Notes: generated by a model from the letters alone, not told the origin. A stretch of 64,000 nucleotides of DNA from Halarcobacter sp. (GCF_963675975.1 NZ_OY780939.1:2418001-2482000), one strand, 5' to 3'; shown: positions 8,444 through 17,494, counted from the stretch's first letter. Program-made: numbers and translations.

Positions 8444-9211
8444 TAACATTTCAGTTATAGCTTCAATTGAAGTATCTGTCATATCTAAATCTATATGCCC
8501 TGCCCCTTCAACTTTAATTAGTTTTGCATTTAAACCTTTTTCTTTTGCAATATCAAAAAATGATGTAGTAACTTCAGGTTTAGATATTTCATCTTTTGTT
8601 CCATATATAAAAAGAATTTTTGCCTCTTTATTAACATCATCAATAACATCAACTAATGATATTAAATCACCTTTTTCCTCTTTATGAATATCATATCTAC
8701 CACCTGCAAGTGCAATGTTTTGGATTAAATCTGGTTTTAATCCCATTAGTGTAGCACCCATCATAGCTCCTGCACTATGCCCAATATAAGTAACTTCTTC
8801 AGCATTATATTTTTCTTTCAAAGATGAGATTAATTCACCCAAAAATAAAACATACTCTTTTTTTGCTGCTAAGTTTTTAACACCTTTATGAGCTAAAGAT
8901 GTAAAATTGTTTGTTGATGAACCTGAATACCCAGGAAGTGCAACTGCAATTGTCGTCAAATCAGTATTCATATTCATAGTTTCTGCAAAAGGAGCATATC
9001 TACCTAAAGTATTTGTTCCTTCATCCCAAGTACCATGTACAATTACTACAATTCTATCATTTGATTCACCCTTATAAGCTCTATATTCAATACACTCACC
9101 ACCGGCAAAAATAAAATTGTTTTTTGTACACTCTTCTTTACTAATTTTACTTGCTTGTAAGCTTAAAGAGAAAGCAAAAAACAATAGTAACAATGAAACT
9201 TTTTTAAACAT
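8432..9211 (-). CDS. Exported alpha/beta-hydrolase
   Basis: 259 residues with a signal peptide (LLLLFFAFSLSLQA). The HGTWDEG oxyanion segment, the nucleophile elbow GHSAGAMMG, an acidic residue region near GTKDEIS and a final GAGHID histidine give a complete Ser-Asp-His triad. An esterase, lipase or peptidase activity in the periplasm is likely; the substrate is unknown. Two Cys near the N-terminus of the mature part (EECTKN and GECIEY) could form a disulfide. The GGAG site before the ATG supports the start. Confidence 0.75.
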   Translation of the reverse strand: MFKKVSLLLLFFAFSLSLQASKISKEECTKNNFIFAGGECIEYRAYKGESNDRIVVIVHGTWDEGTNTLGRYAPFAETMNMNTDLTTIAVALPGYSGSSTNNFTSLAHKGVKNLAAKKEYVLFLGELISSLKEKYNAEEVTYIGHSAGAMMGATLMGLKPDLIQNIALAGGRYDIHKEEKGDLISLVDVIDDVNKEAKILFIYGTKDEISKPEVTTSFFDIAKEKGLNAKLIKVEGAGHIDLDMTDTSIEAITEMLEEE

Positions 9212-9327
9212 TTTAACTCCTTTTTTGTGTTTGATTTATTCTATAAAAATAGGCTTAGTTCTATATTTATTTTTTATTATAAATAAATATAGAAACTAAA
9301 TTTAATGTAGTTATTTATTATATAAGT

Positions 9328-9765
9328 TTAGTAAGCGATTATACCTACATATCCTGCAACTTGTCTTTCTATAAGTTCAACAATACCTGCTTGAACATAA
9401 GATACACCATCTATAAAATCATCTTTAGTCCACTTCATTGTTTCCATAGTATTTTTACACACTATGAACTCAACATCATACTCCATTAATGAATTTATTC
9501 TTGTTAATGTAGCTTTATCATAATCCTTTTTTAAGGCCCTTACACCATTTCCATAGGAGATTACAACAACTTTTAAACTCTCTTCTGGATACTCTTTTAA
9601 AATGTTGTAAATTGTACTTAAATTGTGATTTACTTTTTTTAAATCTGAATCATATAATTGTATAGCAACTTTTCTTGGTTCATCAAAAGTTGGTTGAGGG
9701 TTACTAAATGTTGATTCAGCATAACTAAATATAGTTATAAATACAAATAATAAAATTTTTTTCAT
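9328..9765 (-). CDS. Periplasmic DsrE-family protein of the sox region
   Basis: 145 residues with a signal peptide (LLFVFITIFSYA). The core VVVISYGNGVRAL ... FIVCKNTM ... DGVSYVQAGIVELIERQVAGY has the pattern of DsrE/DsrF-like proteins, with one Cys at the usual sulfur-binding position. DsrE-like proteins carry persulfide sulfur between enzymes. It is the last gene of the run 11036-9328, whose first member is a cytochrome-thioredoxin protein, so it probably supports sulfur or thiol handling near the Sox system. Family moderately sure; sulfur transfer not shown. Confidence 0.65.
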   Translation of the reverse strand: MKKILLFVFITIFSYAESTFSNPQPTFDEPRKVAIQLYDSDLKKVNHNLSTIYNILKEYPEESLKVVVISYGNGVRALKKDYDKATLTRINSLMEYDVEFIVCKNTMETMKWTKDDFIDGVSYVQAGIVELIERQVAGYVGIIAY

Positions 9766-9774
9766 CTTAATCCT

Positions 9775-10233
9775 TTATGACGCAATGTAATCAATATTTT
9801 CTTCTAATATTTCTATTTTAGAATTCTTAGAAATTTTACCGCTTTTTTCTATTTTACAATATAATCCTCTAGATTTTTTTAATAACTTTGGTAACTTTTT
9901 ATCAAAAACTGACAAATGGTTACAAATAGTACATTTCTCAGTAATTATGATGATTGCATCATCAATTTTGATCTTAGTTCCAATATTTAATTCATGTGGA
10001 TTAAAGTCAAAAAGAATATTTTCACCTAAACTTCCATACTCTAAGTCAATAGAATACTCTTTTGCTATATCATAACTATATTTTCCAACAATCATTACAG
10101 TTTTATCTAAATCATCAGCTGCAAATTTATCATCTTTTATTCCATAATTAAATATCAGTTCTAAAGTATCAACTTGTGGTCTTGGTAATCCACTTTGTCC
10201 AACTTTGGCACTAAATGTATCTAGAATTTTCAT
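9775..10233 (-). CDS. MOSC-domain protein
   Basis: 152 residues, soluble. It has MOSC-type features: an early SGLPRP segment, the GSLGENILFD turn (like the GExGEN motif of MOSC proteins), and Cys in EKCTICNHL at the position where MOSC proteins bind sulfur or molybdenum cofactor. MOSC proteins act on molybdenum-cofactor-linked sulfur, which fits a cluster containing the molybdoenzyme SoxC. It follows the cytochrome-thioredoxin gene after two bases and precedes the DsrE-like gene by 9 bases, so the three are co-transcribed. Confidence 0.7.
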   Translation of the reverse strand: MKILDTFSAKVGQSGLPRPQVDTLELIFNYGIKDDKFAADDLDKTVMIVGKYSYDIAKEYSIDLEYGSLGENILFDFNPHELNIGTKIKIDDAIIIITEKCTICNHLSVFDKKLPKLLKKSRGLYCKIEKSGKISKNSKIEILEENIDYIAS

Positions 10234-10235
10234 TA

Positions 10236-11036
10236 TTATAAATTTTCCTTTAATATTTGTAAAAAGTCTTTTTTAACCCAAGCTCCAGGATAAGTATGTA
10301 AAAGCTCTCCACTTGTAGTTAAAAAGAAAAAAGTAGGAGTCATCCCTTTAAAATATTTTTTTAAATCAAATGGTAATTTAACAAAATCAACATCAACTTC
10401 TAAAAATATAAAATCCTCATTTATCGCTTCTTCAACTTCAGTTAAAGACAAAACTTCTTTTTTCATTTTTTTACAGAAATAGCAAGTTTGAGAAGTGGCA
10501 AATACAATTATCTGTTTCCCCTCTTTATTAGCTTTTTCTAAAATCTTTTTTTCATCATAATCTTTTGTTAAAACTTTTACTGGCTTTGGATTCTTTTTTA
10601 ATCTATCTTCTTTATACCCCATAAAATACTGTGCTAAAAGCTCTGCCTCTTCATCACTTATATCCATTGGATCTTTTTTCTTATAATACTTTAATACATG
10701 TGCATCACAAATACTATCATTTATATCAGGGTTAGCTAAATAGTTTTTAAGATACTCTTCTATCTCAATTGATCTCATCTCAGGATCATTTGGATCACCA
10801 ATTTTTTTACTACTCTCCATAATTGCCCAAGCTAACATATTTTCTGTTGGTATAGTTAAATTAAGTAGTGTATTATTTCTTTCAAAGAAATTCTCTTTTA
10901 GTTTTTTAAATGAAATATATGATTTATGACATGTAGAACATTTATTTTTAAATAGAGTTTCTCCCTCTTTAAAGTCTGCATTTAAATTTACTACTAAAAA
11001 AATAGAAAATAGTAAAAAAAATCCCTTTTTAATCAT
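10236..11036 (-). CDS. Cytochrome c-thioredoxin fusion, SoxW-like
   Basis: 266 residues with a signal peptide (cleavage near NLNA). The N-terminal part contains a CSTCH heme site at about residues 33-37; the C-terminal part is a thioredoxin fold with TSQTCYFCKKM (CxxC) at about residue 185 and the cis-Pro region TPTFFF. SoxW-type periplasmic thioredoxins keep Sox proteins reduced; here a heme domain is joined to it, suggesting electron flow between cytochrome and dithiol. It begins the three-gene run that follows the sox terminator and has an AAGGAG site. The two domains are visible; the role is inferred. Confidence 0.7.
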   Translation of the reverse strand: MIKKGFFLLFSIFLVVNLNADFKEGETLFKNKCSTCHKSYISFKKLKENFFERNNTLLNLTIPTENMLAWAIMESSKKIGDPNDPEMRSIEIEEYLKNYLANPDINDSICDAHVLKYYKKKDPMDISDEEAELLAQYFMGYKEDRLKKNPKPVKVLTKDYDEKKILEKANKEGKQIIVFATSQTCYFCKKMKKEVLSLTEVEEAINEDFIFLEVDVDFVKLPFDLKKYFKGMTPTFFFLTTSGELLHTYPGAWVKKDFLQILKENL

Positions 11037-11079
11037 TTTTTCTCCTTCAACTTAACAGATATTTTAAAATAAATATCTA

Positions 11080-11119
11080 TTAAATTGAAGAAGAGATAAA
11101 GTATCTCTTCTTAATTTAA
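11080..11119 (-). terminator. Terminator immediately after soxB
   Basis: A long stem, TATCTCTTCTTAATTTAA pairing with TTAAATTgAAGAAGAGATA (one bulged G), with loop AAG; it begins one base after the soxB stop. It separates the sox operon from the SoxW-like operon. Confidence 0.75.
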
Positions 11120-12895
11120 TTAAATGATTCCAGGATTCCCTTTGATACCTACGATATCAGGAGTATCAACTTTTAAGTTAGCTATATGTTTAACATTTTT
11201 TAAGTATGCTTCAACAGTTTCCCAAACTGGTTCACCCGGTGACTTAGAACCAACGGTAGACCAACCTGCAACTTTATAGTTTTTGCTAGGAACAATTTTT
11301 TCTCCAGTTTTTGTAAGTGTAATTTCCGAAATTCTTTCACCCATTTTTGCAGTTGGATTGATTTTATAAGAGATTCCACCTGTTCTAACCATATCTCCAC
11401 CTTGTTGATAAAAAGGATCAGGATTAAATAAATTATCAGCTACATCTTCTAAAATATCTTTTATCATTTGACCTGTTCTATCAGCAACATAGGTTTCTGG
11501 ATATGTCATTGCTGTTTGTGTCATAAGATCATCAAAAGTAATTGCTTGACCAGGCATAACAGATGTTCCCCATCTAAATCCAGGAGATAAAGAGATTTGT
11601 GCATCTTTAATATCAGTTAAAGCATCACAGATGATCTGATCCCAAGAACCATTAAAATTGCCTCTTCTAAATAAAGTTTCTTCTGTAGTTGCAATCTCTC
11701 TTGTTAATTCTTTCATAAAAGGTGCTCTTACATCTTGAATATATTTTTTCATAGAAGGCTCTTCTGGAATTAAATCAGAAAAAATTGGAAGAAGTGTAAA
11801 TTTGAAATCTTTTACTTTTCCATTTTGAATATCTAAATCAAGTACATTTAAGAATTTACCATTTGAACCAGCATTACAAACATATGTAACACCATCTTCA
11901 TTTTTAACAGGATATGCTTCAGGTACACCATCATGTGTATGTCCACCCATAATAAAATCTATTCCAGTTACAACCTCTGCCATTTTTTTATCTGTATCAT
12001 ACCCATTATGAGATAATACTATAACAGCATCTGGTTTTTCATTTTCTCTAATATCATTTACTATATCTTGCATATTCTCATCATTAATAGAGAAAGTCCA
12101 ATCAGGTATAAATCTTTGTGGATTAGCAATAGTAGTATAAGGGAAAGCCTGACCAATAATAGCTACTCTTGCATTTCCTAATTTTTTAATTGTATATGGT
12201 TTAAATGCATAACCTTCATCAACATCATATGCTTGCATTGCAATATCAGTTTCTTCAAATAAAGCATCCTCTTTAACTTTTACGTTTTGTGCTAAAAACT
12301 CAGCATCAAGCATTTTTACATTTTCTAAAACTTCTTCAGCTTTATAAGTAAATTCCCAGTGTCCAACGGCTACATCTACACCTAGAAGATTCATGGCACC
12401 AACCATATCTTTACCTCTAGTATAAAGAGCAGTAGCACTTCCTTGCCAAGTATCACCACCATCTAATAATAAAGTTTTTTCTTTACCAAAATTGTTTCTT
12501 AAAAAATCTACAACAGTTTTAATCTGTGCAAAACCACCAGTTCTACCCATTGCTTTTGCATGTTTTTCAAAGTTTACACAAGAATATGCATATTCTAGTC
12601 TTTTGTTACCTTTTATTCCATAATAATCCAAGAATTTTTCACCAACAATATGTGGTGGTTTTCCAAAATTACTATCAAATCCTAAGTTCACACTTGGCTC
12701 TCTAAAATACACTGGTAAAAGTTGTGCATGAGAGTCTGTCATATGCATAAGTCTAGCATTTCCAAATGGCTTAAGTTTATAATAATCCTCAAGCTTATTA
12801 GTATCTGTCATTCTAGTATGTGAATTAGCAAATACAGGTGCAGCACCAAGTACTGCCATCATATAAACAAATTCTCTTCTACTTAATTTACTCAT
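11120..12895 (-). CDS. soxB: Thiosulfohydrolase SoxB
   Basis: 591 residues, exported folded: the N-terminus SRREFVYMM is a Tat signal. The 5'-nucleotidase-like metallophosphatase fold shows HMTDSHAQLLP, DGGDTW, GHWEF, LSHNGYD and GGHTHD, which bind the dimanganese centre. SoxB hydrolyses the sulfonate group from SoxY-bound S-thiocysteine to release sulfate, as part of periplasmic thiosulfate oxidation. The length is normal. It is the last gene of the sox transcript, 40 bases after the rhodanese gene, with an AAGGGA site. Confidence 0.95.
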   Translation of the reverse strand: MSKLSRREFVYMMAVLGAAPVFANSHTRMTDTNKLEDYYKLKPFGNARLMHMTDSHAQLLPVYFREPSVNLGFDSNFGKPPHIVGEKFLDYYGIKGNKRLEYAYSCVNFEKHAKAMGRTGGFAQIKTVVDFLRNNFGKEKTLLLDGGDTWQGSATALYTRGKDMVGAMNLLGVDVAVGHWEFTYKAEEVLENVKMLDAEFLAQNVKVKEDALFEETDIAMQAYDVDEGYAFKPYTIKKLGNARVAIIGQAFPYTTIANPQRFIPDWTFSINDENMQDIVNDIRENEKPDAVIVLSHNGYDTDKKMAEVVTGIDFIMGGHTHDGVPEAYPVKNEDGVTYVCNAGSNGKFLNVLDLDIQNGKVKDFKFTLLPIFSDLIPEEPSMKKYIQDVRAPFMKELTREIATTEETLFRRGNFNGSWDQIICDALTDIKDAQISLSPGFRWGTSVMPGQAITFDDLMTQTAMTYPETYVADRTGQMIKDILEDVADNLFNPDPFYQQGGDMVRTGGISYKINPTAKMGERISEITLTKTGEKIVPSKNYKVAGWSTVGSKSPGEPVWETVEAYLKNVKHIANLKVDTPDIVGIKGNPGII

Positions 12896-12935
12896 TTAAT
12901 TAATCCCTTCAAATAAATTTAGAGACATTTCTAAA

Positions 12936-13586
12936 TTACTTACCAGATCCTACTACTGTAAAACCTAAAGATGCCCAAGCTTGCATACCACCTCTGTAGT
13001 ATTTGATTTTTTCAGCTGGATATCCCATTTTTAATAATGCAAATTTTGCATTTTTAACCATACCTGGAGTTTGTCCACACCAATAACCATTGCAATATAA
13101 AGCTAAAGTTTTTGCTTTAGAAAAATCAAGTGTTCCATCCTCTTTTTCAACAACACCCATTTCATCTTCCATCATCTCAATAGCAGTATCTCTTTCATCA
13201 AAATTTGTAAATGGAACATTTACAGCACCTGGTATTCTAAGCTTAGCATACCAACCTGGTTTTCTTGAATCAATAATTGCAATAGTATTATCAGTTTGTG
13301 CTTTTTTCATATATTCAATAAACTCTATTTCACCTACAGTTTCAACACCTGGTGCTAAAGTCATTGGTTGAGGAGTCCCTCTATTTGTAGTATCATATAA
13401 TGGTGAAATTTTATTACCTGCTGTTTGATTTCTCATAAGAGTAAATTTTTCTCCATTTAGATTCATTTCAATAGATTTAACACCTTTTGAAATTGGTACA
13501 AATTTTTCGTCACCTTCTGCTATAGCACTTACAGAACAAATTCCAGCTACAGCTGACGCGATAAGTAATTTTTTTAGAATTGTCAT
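12936..13586 (-). CDS. Sox-cluster periplasmic rhodanese
   Basis: 216 residues with a signal peptide (ICSVSAIA). The rhodanese domain has IDSRKPGW, IPGAVNVPF and the loop CNGYWC (Cys165 and Cys170), then YYRGGMQAW. Its position between the lipoprotein and soxB points to sulfane-sulfur transfer linked to thiosulfate or polysulfide metabolism. A paralogue lies at 3500-4183. The frame is open to 13607, but AAGGAT lies 8 bases before the ATG at 13586, so I use that start. An intrinsic terminator stands between it and the preceding gene, so its level may be lower than that of soxA. Confidence 0.8.
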   Translation of the reverse strand: MTILKKLLIASAVAGICSVSAIAEGDEKFVPISKGVKSIEMNLNGEKFTLMRNQTAGNKISPLYDTTNRGTPQPMTLAPGVETVGEIEFIEYMKKAQTDNTIAIIDSRKPGWYAKLRIPGAVNVPFTNFDERDTAIEMMEDEMGVVEKEDGTLDFSKAKTLALYCNGYWCGQTPGMVKNAKFALLKMGYPAEKIKYYRGGMQAWASLGFTVVGSGK

Positions 13587-13630
13587 TAGTTTTATCCTTA
13601 ATTTCATTTCATATCTGTTTTAAAAGTAAA

Positions 13631-13655
13631 AAAGTCAAGATAAAATCTTGACTTT
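13631..13655 (-). terminator. Intrinsic terminator inside the sox operon
   Basis: Perfect 11-base stem AAAGTCAAGAT / ATCTTGACTTT with a 3-base loop, followed on the minus strand by a TTTTTT run. It lies between the lipoprotein gene and the rhodanese gene, so it may attenuate expression of rhodanese and soxB. Confidence 0.7.
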
Positions 13656-13660
13656 AAAAT

Positions 13661-14098
13661 TTAATATTTGTATCCATCACCTGGAATAGCAAGTCTCCAA
13701 GTTTTTTCAGCTTCTGCTGATTGTGCTAAAGCAGAGATTGCAAATTTACAAGCTCTTTGAGCTGCATAATCAGTAGGTAGTTTTGTTTTAGATGGTTTTC
13801 CTTTAAATGTTAAAGGATTTACCTCTTTTGCTCCTGTTTTAATCGCCTCTTCAACAGAAATGATTAAATCTGAATTATTTACAGTAAGTCTTCTATACTC
13901 TAAACCTTTTGCCTTAGCAACTTCATTATATTTTTTAGCTGTTGCAATTACATTTTCAATACCATTTTTTTCTACACTACATACAACTTTTTCATCTTCA
14001 TTAACAGCTGATGCTATACTTGGTGAAGAAGAACTTACACAAGCAGTCAATGAAAACATAGCTGCTGTTACTAATGATAAATTTAATAATTTTTTCAT
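13661..14098 (-). CDS. Sox-cluster lipoprotein, SoxK-like candidate
   Basis: 145 residues with a lipoprotein signal (lipobox LTAC at about residue 20). The mature part is helical and rich in Ala and Lys, with two further Cys (VVCSVEK and RACKFA) that could form a disulfide, and it ends in RLAIPGDGYKY. Small proteins encoded next to soxA include the SoxAX-binding protein SoxK; the size, export and position fit, but I do not recognise a defining motif. It starts 13 bases after soxA, with AGGAG before the ATG, and is followed by an intrinsic terminator. Confidence 0.55.
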   Translation of the reverse strand: MKKLLNLSLVTAAMFSLTACVSSSSPSIASAVNEDEKVVCSVEKNGIENVIATAKKYNEVAKAKGLEYRRLTVNNSDLIISVEEAIKTGAKEVNPLTFKGKPSKTKLPTDYAAQRACKFAISALAQSAEAEKTWRLAIPGDGYKY

Positions 14099-14111
14099 AA
14101 TAATCTCCTAC

Positions 14112-15050
14112 TTATTTTCTTATATCTGGACCGTCAATTTTCATACCATTTGACATATATGCCATGAAAAATAGTAGTTCTTTCATCTCTTTAGAATCGT
14201 TTGCAGGTGGCACTTGACCTTGATCTTTAATACATCCTGACATTCTTCTTTCTAAAGTTCCTAAACCATCATTATTTTTATCACCAGCTGCCCATTTTAA
14301 TCTATAAACAGGGAAATGAGTAACTTGTCCTAAGAAAGGAGATAAACTTTCGTTTCTAACTCTTTGTCCTGCACCTTGAACATGGCATTCAGCACAACTA
14401 AGTTTTAGATAACCTCTTTGAGTATAATAATACTTTTTACCTCTTTCATAAGCAGCAGCTGCTTCTGCACTATCAATTTTTACATCAATAGTTTTTTCGT
14501 CATCTTGTGCTGATTTAGCAAAGAAAGCCTCTAAATGTGCAATTTTACCTTTAGTCGTTTTCCATGCTTTTTCACCATTTGAAGTAAGACATTGGTTAAT
14601 AGCAACTGTTAAAGTTTGTACATCTTTTTTTGTTTCATCAAAATATGGATACATTGAACCTGCTTCTGCAGGGTTAGGGAAACAATCTTGAAATGATTTA
14701 CCATTTGCAAACGGTTTTTCATAAAGTGCTTCACCATATTCAATGAATTCTTCAGTTGGAGGAAATTCTTTAATCTCTTCATAAGACATTCTTCCATTTT
14801 TAGAAAATGAATAGTTTCCTTCTGAAAAATCTTGAAATTTTAATCCACTAATAAAATTATTTTCTAACTCATCATCTGTTGAATAAGGAAAGAAAACATT
14901 TTTATCTTTTAATGGATTATCAAATTTTGCTTCAAAATATTTTACTAAAGCAATTCTATCTTTTTCAGCTTGTGCATTAAAATCTGAAGCATTTAATGTA
15001 CAAGTAGCTATTGCAACAAGTGCAGCTGTTTTTGCAATTTTTAATAACAT
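14112..15050 (-). CDS. soxA: Sulfur oxidation cytochrome SoxA (L-cysteine S-thiosulfotransferase subunit)
   Basis: 312 residues with a signal peptide (CTLNA). With SoxX it forms the c-type cytochrome that attaches thiosulfate to the SoxY cysteine. The catalytic heme is in CAECH, and the Cys in RMSGCIKDQ is the expected persulfide-type heme ligand. The first heme site of two-heme SoxA is not present: the corresponding region has DCFPNPAEAG. This suggests a single-heme SoxA. The frame opens at 15083, but AAGGAG sits just before the ATG at 15050, so the shorter start is used. It lies between soxZ and the lipoprotein gene. Confidence 0.92.
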   Translation of the reverse strand: MLLKIAKTAALVAIATCTLNASDFNAQAEKDRIALVKYFEAKFDNPLKDKNVFFPYSTDDELENNFISGLKFQDFSEGNYSFSKNGRMSYEEIKEFPPTEEFIEYGEALYEKPFANGKSFQDCFPNPAEAGSMYPYFDETKKDVQTLTVAINQCLTSNGEKAWKTTKGKIAHLEAFFAKSAQDDEKTIDVKIDSAEAAAAYERGKKYYYTQRGYLKLSCAECHVQGAGQRVRNESLSPFLGQVTHFPVYRLKWAAGDKNNDGLGTLERRMSGCIKDQGQVPPANDSKEMKELLFFMAYMSNGMKIDGPDIRK

Positions 15051-15094
15051 ACATATCTCCTTAAGTCTTTTTAACCACTCCAAAGAGTGATTAA

Positions 15095-15409
15095 TTATTT
15101 AATTTTTTGTTTATCTGCTTGAGTATTACCTTTTAAATCAACCCAAGAAAACTCAACTTCATCACCTTTTTTAGCTCCAACAGCATCTGCGTTGAACATA
15201 AATTTCATATAAGGATTTTTTGATAAAAATTGACTTGTAGAAACTTCATATACTATTTTTCCATTTACTTTTGCTACAACATAAGTAATGAAATTTGCTT
15301 CTTTTTTTGCTCTTTCAGCTTCTTGATAACTTAACATATCGTGTTTAGCAAGTGCTTTAACAGTTACAACACCTTTTTTTAATTTTGCTTTAATTCTAGT
15401 TTTAGCCAT
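15095..15409 (-). CDS. soxZ: Sulfur carrier complex subunit SoxZ
   Basis: 104 residues without a signal peptide, as is normal because SoxZ is exported together with SoxY. The opening AKTRIKAKLKKGVVTVKALAKH and the KGDEVEFSWVD ending of an immunoglobulin-like fold are typical. It pairs with SoxY to make the carrier on which sulfur intermediates are held. Next gene to soxY, spacing 67 bases, with an AAGGA site. Confidence 0.95.
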   Translation of the reverse strand: MAKTRIKAKLKKGVVTVKALAKHDMLSYQEAERAKKEANFITYVVAKVNGKIVYEVSTSQFLSKNPYMKFMFNADAVGAKKGDEVEFSWVDLKGNTQADKQKIK

Positions 15410-15476
15410 TATAATTCCTTTTTTCTATTTATTGTTTTGTAAAATTTATTTAATCTTTAATGATAATTGAACTAAA

Positions 15477-15926
15477 TCAACCACCACATCCACCGATTGT
15501 TACTTTTACATCTTTAGATGCAGAATATAATTTACCACCATCTTCAACAACTGCTGTAACTTTTCCAGTTTTTGCCATTTTGATTCTAATACCATAATCA
15601 ATAATTCCACCTTCTGGAACTGTAAATACAGCAACAGTTGTTTCTGGATTAGCATCTTGGAATATTGCAACTTTTGAACCTGATTTTGCAGTAACTGTAA
15701 CAGGAATAACTGCACCATTTTCAGCGATGTCAGGAGCACTTAACTCAACATTACCTTCAACTGTAGCTGAAGTTCCAAATAACTCTTTAATAGCTACATC
15801 AACTTTTTTTGCTGTAAATGCCTTAGGCTTTGTTTCTCTAAAGTTAACAGCACTTAACGTACTTGGTGCCATTGAAACAGCTAATGCACCTAAACCTAAA
15901 CCTAAAAAATTTCTTCTGTTTATCAT
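15477..15926 (-). CDS. soxY: Sulfur carrier SoxY
   Basis: 149 residues with a Tat signal (NRRNFLGLG). The protein ends in TIGGCGG, the flexible arm whose Cys carries thiosulfate-derived sulfur in the Sox cycle. The length and the immunoglobulin-like core are normal. Transcribed after soxX and before soxZ, with an AAGGAA site. Confidence 0.95.
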   Translation of the reverse strand: MINRRNFLGLGLGALAVSMAPSTLSAVNFRETKPKAFTAKKVDVAIKELFGTSATVEGNVELSAPDIAENGAVIPVTVTAKSGSKVAIFQDANPETTVAVFTVPEGGIIDYGIRIKMAKTGKVTAVVEDGGKLYSASKDVKVTIGGCGG

Positions 15927-15947
15927 ATCTTTTCCTTTTTAAATTTA

Positions 15948-16298
15948 TTAATCTATTGTTTTTAAATAAGCAATAACTGCTTTTATTTCACCGTCACTTA
16001 ACCATCCATTTTTACCAAATGCAGGCATTTGTGAAATTGGATTATCAACATTTGGATCATATATTTTATTATATAATGCTTCATCAGGCCAATATTTTAA
16101 GGCTTGAAGTTTTGGTCCCATGCTTCCTGGTCCATCAATATTTTTTCCATTTGCAGCATGACAAGCTAAACAGTTACCCAGATTTTTAGTATTAAAAATC
16201 TTTTCACCTTTTTTTACTAAATCTTCATTAGCTGAAGATAAAGTAACAGCAAGTGCACTGATAGCTGTTGCAACAGCTAAACTTTTGATTAATTTCAT
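15948..16298 (-). CDS. soxX: Sulfur oxidation cytochrome SoxX
   Basis: 116 residues with a signal peptide. One heme site, GNCLACHAANG, and a distal Met in GSMGPKL or QMPAFG. The small monoheme form is typical of SoxX, the partner that takes electrons from SoxA. It lies between soxD and soxY, with an AAAGGAG site 7 bases before the ATG. Confidence 0.92.
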   Translation of the reverse strand: MKLIKSLAVATAISALAVTLSSANEDLVKKGEKIFNTKNLGNCLACHAANGKNIDGPGSMGPKLQALKYWPDEALYNKIYDPNVDNPISQMPAFGKNGWLSDGEIKAVIAYLKTID

Positions 16299-16309
16299 TG
16301 CTTTCTCCT

Positions 16310-17494
16310 TTATTTACTAGAGTTGATCATAAAATCAACAATCTTTTTAAAATCTGCATCTGATAAATCAGCACCACCTTTTGGAGGCATTGCATTAATT
16401 CCATTGATACCATTAGCATAAACTACATCTTTACCTTTTGCTAAAACTGCATCCCAAGCATCTTTATTACCAACAACAGGTGCACCTATAGCTTCATTTG
16501 CATGACAAGCTGCACAATATGTTTCATAATCTTTTTGAGCTTGACTCACCTCTTTAGCACCAGCAACTTTCCATGATCTTTCAGTAGATGCAGGTGGTTC
16601 AAAGTCATTAAGTTCATTTTTGATTCTAAGAACTGGTACTTCACCTTTAATACAATCATTCATACATCTTGTACCTGTACCATAATTTTTAGAGTCACTT
16701 AAAAATGCTTTCATATTTTCTACACCTTTTTTAGGATCTTCAGGTGTATCTACATTTGGATAAAATCCATCTCTATTAGGCATTTTTATTTTTAAGAAGT
16801 TTTCTTTATCTAATACATATTCATCATCTAACTCTTCACCATCAATCTTAACACCATTTTCCATTAATAAATAAGCTACTAAAGCATATGTTTCACTATT
16901 TGATAATGATTTTGGATGAGGGAAAGGCATAGCATCTTGAATATACCAAAATAAAGTACTTGCATATGGCCAGTATGTACCAATTGTTTTCACAGGTGGC
17001 TCAACACCCGGATTTTTGTCGGCTGGGTTTAATAATTGATTTTTTAATGAACTTGTAGAAGAACTACCTGCTGATAATGTTGGATAACCTTTACCACCAG
17101 TACCAAATTCACCATGACACATTGAACATTGTGAATCATAAAGTTCATTACCCCATTCTACTGAACCTTCTGCTTTTTTTGGATTACCATCTTCATCAAG
17201 AACAACTTTTCCATTTTTAGTATCAAACTCCGGCAGTCCTGTTCCATCAGGCATTACATCAATATTCCATGCTGCTATTTCTGTTTTTGTTGGTGTTCTA
17301 CCATTATTGTATTTTTCTACTTTTTGAGTATTTACATGATAAGAAGTATATTTACCATCTTTTACCTCATATTTAACAGCTCCATCAACAGATCTGCTGT
17401 TATTAGAAGCACATGCAGTAATTAATAATGATGTAGCAACTATACTTAAACCAACTAATGTTTTTTTAAGCGTGATGTTTTCTAATGTGAACAT
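16310..17494 (-). CDS. soxD: Sulfane dehydrogenase cytochrome subunit SoxD
   Basis: 394 residues with a lipoprotein-type signal (ITAC at about residue 28). Two c-type heme sites are visible: CSMCHGEFG in the first half and CAACHANEA near the C-terminus, followed by the Met-containing AMPPKGG; a CMNDC segment lies between them. SoxD accepts electrons from the molybdenum subunit SoxC. The frame is open to 17509, but GGGGAGG lies a few bases before the ATG at 17494, giving a 29-base overlap with soxC and likely translational coupling. Confidence 0.9.
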   Translation of the reverse strand: MFTLENITLKKTLVGLSIVATSLLITACASNNSRSVDGAVKYEVKDGKYTSYHVNTQKVEKYNNGRTPTKTEIAAWNIDVMPDGTGLPEFDTKNGKVVLDEDGNPKKAEGSVEWGNELYDSQCSMCHGEFGTGGKGYPTLSAGSSSTSSLKNQLLNPADKNPGVEPPVKTIGTYWPYASTLFWYIQDAMPFPHPKSLSNSETYALVAYLLMENGVKIDGEELDDEYVLDKENFLKIKMPNRDGFYPNVDTPEDPKKGVENMKAFLSDSKNYGTGTRCMNDCIKGEVPVLRIKNELNDFEPPASTERSWKVAGAKEVSQAQKDYETYCAACHANEAIGAPVVGNKDAWDAVLAKGKDVVYANGINGINAMPPKGGADLSDADFKKIVDFMINSSK

